A stretch of DNA of 64,000 nt from JASHPR01 sp963749145 (GTDB lineage: Bacteria; Actinomycetota; Actinomycetes; Streptosporangiales; Streptosporangiaceae). The notes beneath the pieces were generated by a model. The model was not told where the DNA came from, ran no database searches, and saw only the letters and a list, made by a program, of their open reading frames with translations. The position numbers and the translations under genes were made by a program. The stretch spans positions 1,302,001 to 1,366,000 of the forward strand of contig CAVVLN010000005.1 in assembly GCA_963749145.1 (NCBI GenBank). Reading direction: 5' to 3'. This document shows, in pieces, positions 59,275 through 64,000 of this stretch. Positions within the stretch are counted from its first letter, which is position 1. Each line of letters opens with the position of its first letter.

Positions 59275-60258
59275 TCAGGAGGCGGGCTGGCGGGTCGTCA
59301 CCGGCACCGCGAACGACTGGCGGTCGCCGGACCATGCCGAGCGCGGCACCGAGTCCTCCAGCCGCCGCAGGTCGGCCGGGGACAGCCGCACCGCGGCGGC
59401 CCCGGCGTTCTCGGCCACCCGGTCGGCGCGGCGCGAGCCCGGGATCGCGACCACGTCCGGGCCCTGGGCCAGCAGCCAGGCCAGGGCGAGCTGGCCGGGC
59501 GTGATCCCCAGGCCGGCCGCCATCTGCCGCAGCGTATCGACGTGACGTAGGTTGCGGTCCAGGTCGGCGCCGTGGAAGCGCGGGTCGCCGCGGCGGAAGT
59601 CGCTGTCGTCCACGGTGGCCGCGGTCAGCGCGGCGGTGAGCAGCCCCCGGCCGAGCGGGCTGTAGGCCACCAGCCCGGTGCCCAGCCGCCGTGCGGCCGG
59701 CACGACGTCGTCCTCGGCGACCCGCCAGAGCAGCGACCACTCGAACTGCACCGCGGCGATCGGGTGCACGGCGGCGGCCTGCTCCAGCTGGGCGGGGGTG
59801 ATCTCGGACAGGCCCAGGTGGCGGACCTTGCCCGCGCGGACCAGGTCGGCCATGGCGCCGACCGTCTCCGCGACCGGCACGGCCGGGTCCACCCGGTGCA
59901 GGTAGTACAGGTCGATCACGTCCGTGCCGAGCCGGGTCAGCGAGGCCTCGCAGTAGCCGCGGACGTGCTCGGGGCGGCTGTCCACCCGCACGCCGTGGTC
60001 GTCGCGGACGATGCCGAACTTGGTCGCCAGCACGGCCTGGTCACGGCGGCCGGCCAGCGCGCGGCCGAGCAGCCGCTCGCCCAGGCCCTGCCCGTAGCTC
60101 ATCGCGGTGTCCAGCATCGTGACGCCCAGGTCCAGAGCCCGGTGGATGACCCGCACGGACTCGGCGTCGTCGGCCGGGCCGTAGCCCTGCGACAGTCCCA
60201 TGCAGCCGAGTCCGATGGAGGAGGCGGTCAGTCCGTCGCCGAGGTGTTGTTGCTGCAT
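59275..60258 (-). CDS. Aldo/keto reductase
   Basis: The 327 residues show the NADPH-linked TIM-barrel family: GLGCMGLSQGYG at the start. The catalytic set is Asp and Tyr in MLDTAMSYGQGLGE, Lys in LATKFG and His in YYLHRVDP. The cofactor-binding end is AIPGSRRADRVAENAGAA. It reduces an aldehyde or ketone. Divergent from a LysR gene. Confidence 0.9.
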   Translation of the reverse strand: MQQQHLGDGLTASSIGLGCMGLSQGYGPADDAESVRVIHRALDLGVTMLDTAMSYGQGLGERLLGRALAGRRDQAVLATKFGIVRDDHGVRVDSRPEHVRGYCEASLTRLGTDVIDLYYLHRVDPAVPVAETVGAMADLVRAGKVRHLGLSEITPAQLEQAAAVHPIAAVQFEWSLLWRVAEDDVVPAARRLGTGLVAYSPLGRGLLTAALTAATVDDSDFRRGDPRFHGADLDRNLRHVDTLRQMAAGLGITPGQLALAWLLAQGPDVVAIPGSRRADRVAENAGAAAVRLSPADLRRLEDSVPRSAWSGDRQSFAVPVTTRQPAS

Positions 60259-60296
60259 GCCTCCAGCCTGCCCGCCGCCAACTCATAAGTCCAAGA

Positions 60297-60306
60297 CACA
60301 TTTGTG
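60297..60306. promoter_or_regulatory. CACA-tt-TGTG element in the AKR/LysR divergon
   Basis: A short inverted repeat in the 78-bp AT-rich gap between the divergent genes, next to tattaat. LysR-type regulators usually bind such intergenic sites. Short, so low weight. Confidence 0.3.
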
Positions 60307-60336
60307 CTGTCAGTAATATCGGATCACTATTAATAG

Positions 60337-61236
60337 GTGGAGCTGCGCCAGCTCGTCTACTTCGAGGCGGTCGCCCGCTGCGGCGGCTTCAGCCGTGCGG
60401 CGGAGCAGCTGCACGTCGCCCAGCCCGCGGTGTCGGCGCAGATCCGGCGGCTGGAGGCCGAGCTCGGCGCGCCGCTGCTCGAGCGCACCACCCGCCGCGT
60501 CGCGCTGACCCAGGCCGGGGAGCTGTTCCTCGGCCGGGCCCGCGCCGTGCTCGGCCAGATCGACGGGGCCCGCGCCGACCTGGCCGAGCTGGGCGCGGTG
60601 CGGCGCGGGCACGTGCGCGTCGGCGCCACCCTGGTGCTCGGGTCGCTGGACCTGCCGGGGTCACTCGCGCAGTTCCGCCGCCGCTACCCCGGCGTCACGC
60701 TTGCGCTGCGGGCCGGGCTGATCGCCGAGCTGATGCGCCAGCTGAACGCGGGCGAGCTGGACATCGTCCTGGGCCCGCTGCACCCCGAGCTGCTGGACGG
60801 CTGCCACGCGCGGGCGCTGGTCGAGGAGCGCTACGTGCTGGTGACGCCGCCGGGCCCCCGCGCCGGGCCCGCCGCGGCGGCGCTGGCCGACTTCCGCGAC
60901 GAGACGTTCGTGTGCCTGCCCGAGGGCAGCGGCCTGCACGCGATCCTCATCGCCGCCGCGGCCGCCGCCGGCTTCACGCCCCGCATCCAGCTCGAGACCC
61001 ACAGCCCGGCCAGCATCCGCGAGCTGGTCGCGGCCGGCCTCGGCGTCGCGCTGCTGGCTGAGTCGGCGGCGCGCGCGATCGGCCCGGCGGTTCAGGTACG
61101 GCACCTGCGGCCGGCGCCGCGGCACCTGCCCATCGGCATGATCACCCCGGCCGGCCGGCCGGTGAGCCCGGCCACGCGGGCCTGGCAGCAGCACCTCGAG
61201 CAGGCCTATCTTGATCCCGCCCGGGCGCCGGCCTGA
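60337..61236 (+). CDS. LysR-family transcriptional regulator
   Basis: The N-terminal helix-turn-helix is standard: LRQLVYFEAVARCGGFSRAA, EQLHVAQPAVSAQIRRLEAEL and LLERTTRRVALTQAG. An effector domain follows (HVRVGATLVLGSLDLPGSL, LDIVLGPLHPELL). Start GTG. Likely controls the divergent aldo/keto reductase. The ligand is unknown. Confidence 0.9.
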   Translation: MELRQLVYFEAVARCGGFSRAAEQLHVAQPAVSAQIRRLEAELGAPLLERTTRRVALTQAGELFLGRARAVLGQIDGARADLAELGAVRRGHVRVGATLVLGSLDLPGSLAQFRRRYPGVTLALRAGLIAELMRQLNAGELDIVLGPLHPELLDGCHARALVEERYVLVTPPGPRAGPAAAALADFRDETFVCLPEGSGLHAILIAAAAAAGFTPRIQLETHSPASIRELVAAGLGVALLAESAARAIGPAVQVRHLRPAPRHLPIGMITPAGRPVSPATRAWQQHLEQAYLDPARAPA

Positions 61237-61341
61237 CCGCGGTGCCGCTTCACTGGCGCTGTGGGTGCTCGCCGGTAACGTAGGTCGCGGCGCCGCGCCA
61301 GTAGGATCAGACCGGTTCGTGACCAGGGGAGAGACCGGGAC

Positions 61342-62448
61342 GTGACGGTGGATGGGCCGGTGGTACGGGAGCGGGTGATGCTCGCCGGGTACACGACGCT
61401 CGGGCTGGGCGGCCCGGCCGCGCGCTTCATCGAGGCGGACAGCGACGAGCAGGTCATCGCCGCCGTGCGCGGCGCGGACGCCGACGGCGAGCCGGTGCTC
61501 GTTCTCGGCGGCGGCAGCAACCTGGTCGTGGCCGACGAGGGCTTCCCCGGCACCGTCCTGCGCCTGGCCACCCGCGGCGTCCGGTTCACCGCCGCCGACG
61601 GCGGCGTCACCGTGGCCGTGGCGGCGGGCGAGGACTGGGACCCGCTGGTGGCGCGGTGCGTAGCCGAGGGCCTGTCCGGGATCGAGTGCCTGTCCGGCAT
61701 CCCCGGCCTGGCCGGCGCCACGCCCATCCAGAACGTCGGCGCGTACGGCCAGGAGGTCGCCGAGACGGTGGTCACGGTCCGGGCCTACGACCGGCTGCAG
61801 GACGCCGTCGTCGCGCTGGGCAACGCCGACTGCGGCTTCGGCTACCGGACGAGCGCGTTCAAGCGCGGCGGCGGGGCCGGGCGCCGCGCCGCGCGCGACC
61901 CGGCCGCCGCGACCGGGCGGTTCGTCGTGCTGGGCGTCACGTTCCGGCTGGCCCGCGACCCGCTGTCGGCGCCGCTGCGCTACGCCGAGCTGGCCCGGGC
62001 GCTCGGCGCCGGCGAGGGCGGGCGGGTGCCGCTGGCCGACGCCCGGTCCGCCGTGCTCGCGCTGCGCCGCGGCAAGGGGATGGTGCTCGACCCCGGCGAC
62101 CCGGATACCCGCAGCGCCGGCTCGTTCTTCACCAACCCGGTGCTGGACGCGCGGCAGTTCGCCGAGGTCGAGCGCAGGGCCGCGGCCAGCGTCCCGCATT
62201 TCGCCGCCGGGGACGGGCTGGTGAAGGTCCCGGCCGCCTGGCTGATCGAGCGGGCGGGGTTCGGCAAGGGGTACCCGGGCAACGGGAGCGCGCGGATCTC
62301 CGCCAAGCACACCCTGGCCTTGATCAACCCGGGCGGCGCGAGCACGGCCAGCCTGGTCGGGCTGGCCCGGGAGATCAGGGACGGCGTGCGCCGGTCGTTC
62401 GGGGTCGAGCTGGTCAGCGAGCCGGTGCTGGTCGGCACGGAACTCTGA
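61342..62448 (+). CDS. murB: UDP-N-acetylmuramate dehydrogenase
   Basis: MurB finishes UDP-MurNAc for peptidoglycan using FAD and NADPH. The 368 residues include YTTLGLGGPAARFIEADSDE, the FAD loop VLGGGSNLVVADEGFPG, GLSGIECLSGIPGLAGATPI with QNVGAYGQEV, and the C-terminal GSFFTNPVLDARQFAE (catalytic Ser) and AAWLIERAGFGKG. The GTG start follows AGGGGAGA. Confidence 0.94.
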   Translation: MTVDGPVVRERVMLAGYTTLGLGGPAARFIEADSDEQVIAAVRGADADGEPVLVLGGGSNLVVADEGFPGTVLRLATRGVRFTAADGGVTVAVAAGEDWDPLVARCVAEGLSGIECLSGIPGLAGATPIQNVGAYGQEVAETVVTVRAYDRLQDAVVALGNADCGFGYRTSAFKRGGGAGRRAARDPAAATGRFVVLGVTFRLARDPLSAPLRYAELARALGAGEGGRVPLADARSAVLALRRGKGMVLDPGDPDTRSAGSFFTNPVLDARQFAEVERRAAASVPHFAAGDGLVKVPAAWLIERAGFGKGYPGNGSARISAKHTLALINPGGASTASLVGLAREIRDGVRRSFGVELVSEPVLVGTEL

Positions 62449-62525
62449 ACCGGGCCCGTGCTGAACCGGCCCGCGCCGTCGCGCAGGCTCAGCCGGCCCG
62501 CGCCGTCGGGCAGGCGCCCGCCCGG

Positions 62526-63365
62526 TCAGGCCGGGTCCGGCCTCATCATCCGGACCAGGGCCCGGATCCCGGTCAGCAGTTCCTGGTGGTCGCTGATGCC
62601 GTCCAGGGTGGCCTCGATCCGGCGCACCATCTCGTCGATCCGGCGCGCGAGCTCGTCGTCGCGGCCCTTGGCCGCCGTCCGGTCGGCCGCCTGGGCATCC
62701 TGCACCCGGGCCAGGTCGGTGGTGAGCAGCTGCCGTGCGTGCGTTATGTCGCCGGCCAGCACCGCCTGCGCGTGGCCCAGGTCGTCGCGCACGCCGCCCA
62801 GCTCGGCCCGCAGCTCGCGCTGGGCTGCGGCCACGATGTCCACCTGGCGCCTCAGCGTGGCGACGTCGTCGCGGGGATGCGTGCTCTCCCGGGTCAGCAC
62901 GCTGATCCGCTCGCGCACGTGGGCGAGATAGGCCGTGGCCGGCCGGATCGCCGTGGACACCAGGTAGAAGCCGGCGACGTAGTACCCGGCGGTGGCCCCG
63001 GAGACGTAGGCGATCACCGCGGTCACTACGGCCGTGCCGGCGTGGGCGCCGAGCGCGAACCGCAGCATCCGCCGCGCGATCCGCCCGGCCTCCGCCTCGT
63101 GCGCCGCGGGGACCGCGACGCCCCGCTCGCGGGAGACCGCGATCTCGGCGACCACCCGGCGGGCCCCGAAGTAGAGGTTCCACGGCACGGTGACCAGGAC
63201 GATCAGCCAGGCGAGGGCGACCGCGCCGGCCCCGATTCCCAGCAGCGCGGCGATCGGCACGCCCGCCAGCCGCCCCAGCCAGGCGAGCAGCAGGGCCGCC
63301 GCCGCCACGGCCAGGACCATGACCCACCAGCCGACGCTGACCCGCAGCCGCGTGTTTGCGCTCAT
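62526..63365 (-). CDS. Membrane protein with C-terminal coiled coil
   Basis: ATG at 63365 (MSANTRLRVSVGWW) is preferred over the frame at 63407. Four hydrophobic segments (VGWWVMVLAVAAAALLLAWL, LIVLVTVPWNLYFG and others) are followed by a ~100-residue coiled-coil (DDVATLRRQVDIVAAAQREL). Function unknown. The C-terminus is probably cytosolic. Confidence 0.65.
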   Translation of the reverse strand: MSANTRLRVSVGWWVMVLAVAAAALLLAWLGRLAGVPIAALLGIGAGAVALAWLIVLVTVPWNLYFGARRVVAEIAVSRERGVAVPAAHEAEAGRIARRMLRFALGAHAGTAVVTAVIAYVSGATAGYYVAGFYLVSTAIRPATAYLAHVRERISVLTRESTHPRDDVATLRRQVDIVAAAQRELRAELGGVRDDLGHAQAVLAGDITHARQLLTTDLARVQDAQAADRTAAKGRDDELARRIDEMVRRIEATLDGISDHQELLTGIRALVRMMRPDPA

Positions 63366-63740
63366 GCGGCGATTGTGGCCCGCGGGCGCCCGGGCCGGAT
63401 CCGCCAAAGTACTCAGGCCGGCCTAGGTATCCCGGCTCCCGTCGGCCAGCCTCGGCCGCAGCGGCGACCAGGCCGGGAAGCGACGGGAGGCGACAGCGGC
63501 AGCGTGGCACGGCAGAAAAGCATCAGGGTTCCAGGGCAGGCGACACCGTACCTGCTAACCACGGACCCGGACCACCCGGATTCACCCGGGGTGGGGTCCT
63601 TCCGCGAACGCTGAACCTTTGCCCATGCTCAGGTGGTCGTACTAGTCGACGCGTCTGACCGGAGGTGCGGTGGAGGCCGAGGTCGAAGGGTACGACTTCG
63701 CCTGAGCCGGGTCTGCGAACCATTTGAGTAGAGTCGGTCG
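63366..63740. other. Intergenic with a possible 36-residue ORF
   Basis: A small plus-strand ORF (GTG 63504 to 63614, starting VARQKSIRVPGQATPYLL) has GGGAGG about 12 bp upstream; support is weak. A further frame after 63620 ends VEAEVEGYDFA and may be the tail of a decayed gene. No RNA gene is seen. Confidence 0.3.
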
Positions 63741-64000
63741 GTGCCCGAACTGCAGCGGCTGCGCGCCGACCATGCCCCGGCGGTGCTGGCCTTCGAGCTG
63801 GCGAACCGCGCCTACTTCGCTGCCTCGGTCTCCGACCGCGGCGACGAGTTCTTCGACCAGTTCACCGAGCGGCACAGCGCAATGCTGGCTGAGCAGGAGG
63901 CCGGCGTCGGCGCCTATTACCTGCTCGTCGCCGAGGACGGCTCAGTCCTGGGCCGGTTCAACCTGTACCGCTGCGAAGACGGCATGGCGGAACTCGGCTA
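63741..64000 (+). CDS. GNAT-family acetyltransferase (partial, 3' end beyond window)
   Basis: GTG at 63741 starts PELQRLRADHAPAVLAFELA, with FDQFTERHSAMLAEQEAG and YYLLVAEDGSVLGRFNLY following. This is the start of a RimJ/RimL-type GNAT domain. The acetyl-CoA motif and C-terminus lie beyond the window. Confidence 0.75.
   Translation, partial: MPELQRLRADHAPAVLAFELANRAYFAASVSDRGDEFFDQFTERHSAMLAEQEAGVGAYYLLVAEDGSVLGRFNLYRCEDGMAELG

Noticed and set aside
60661..63510. 949-residue minus-strand open frame
   Set aside because: Antisense to LysR and murB with low-complexity composition; the genes on the plus strand have clear family motifs.
63641..63654. actagtcgacgcgt, a polylinker-like run of restriction sites
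   Set aside because: Overlapping SpeI/SalI/MluI sites look like a vector scar, but flanking sequence is ordinary actinobacterial DNA; chance is likely.

Overview
The window is very GC-rich (roughly 74 percent by eye), uses GTG starts freely, and carries an ergothioneine cluster (egtA, egtB, egtD), an rpmG-hadA-hadB-murB neighbourhood, an Rv1733c-like protein, LtrA, an ECF42-type sigma factor and a CU044_5270-type protein. Together these point to a filamentous-type actinomycete (Actinomycetota), plausibly Streptosporangiales-like; this is inference from gene content only.

Layout. 1-1.3 kb: the end of an APC permease and a protein of four 57-residue repeats. 1.6-10 kb: a lipoprotein resembling the Agd3/CE18 polysaccharide deacetylases, an alpha/beta hydrolase, an SRPBCC protein, a frameshifted membrane protein, a trehalose-synthase-type glycosyltransferase and a large FtsX-type permease. 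10-13.3 kb: a lower-coherence segment with a LacI pseudogene, a small membrane protein, a DsbA-type oxidoreductase and a run of tiny ORFs behind a perfect 18-bp palindrome. 13.4-17 kb: egtABD without egtC or egtE. 17-25.1 kb: a PfkB kinase, an M23-like secreted protein, gamma-carbonic anhydrase, and a short Rho. Between the last two sits a 3.0-kb segment bounded by IS ends and a TA duplication, carrying an ECF sigma/CU044_5270 pair. 25.6-29.8 kb: an XRE/methionine aminopeptidase divergon, a YciI/ECF42 pair and a GNAT enzyme. 29.9-39.5 kb: a frameshifted phage-lysozyme-like protein, a 6PGDH-like oxidoreductase, then a long minus-strand series thrS2, nucleotidyltransferase, diacylglycerol kinase, endonuclease/phosphatase, ackA, pta. 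The thrS2 gene is preceded by a short ORF with three consecutive Thr codons and a terminator hairpin. 39.7-43.6 kb: alcohol dehydrogenase, Rv1733c-like protein, frameshifted MMPL transporter. 43.9-50.1 kb: a GntR/UTRA regulator, APC permease, choline-kinase-like protein and dimethylglycine/sarcosine-dehydrogenase-like flavoprotein around a DasR/HutC-like palindrome. 50.1-57.8 kb: MFS, GT87-like, LtrA, S9 peptidase, MetE-like. 58-64 kb: tRNA-Met, rpmG, hadA, hadB, an aldo/keto reductase-LysR pair, murB, a membrane coiled-coil protein and a partial GNAT gene.

Two themes recur. Five protein genes and an IS transposase are broken by small indels in GC-rich or repeat tracts, and the LacI gene is more decayed, so sequence error versus real decay must be separated. 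Short tandem repeats include the stop codon and last codons of several genes (rho, ECF42, nucleotidyltransferase, MetE-like, hadB), as if gene 3' ends are repeatedly amplified here. The best candidates for new biology are the composite element at 20.8-23.8 kb, the Thr attenuator ahead of the editing-less ThrRS paralogue, and the small-ORF operon at 11.9-12.7 kb.
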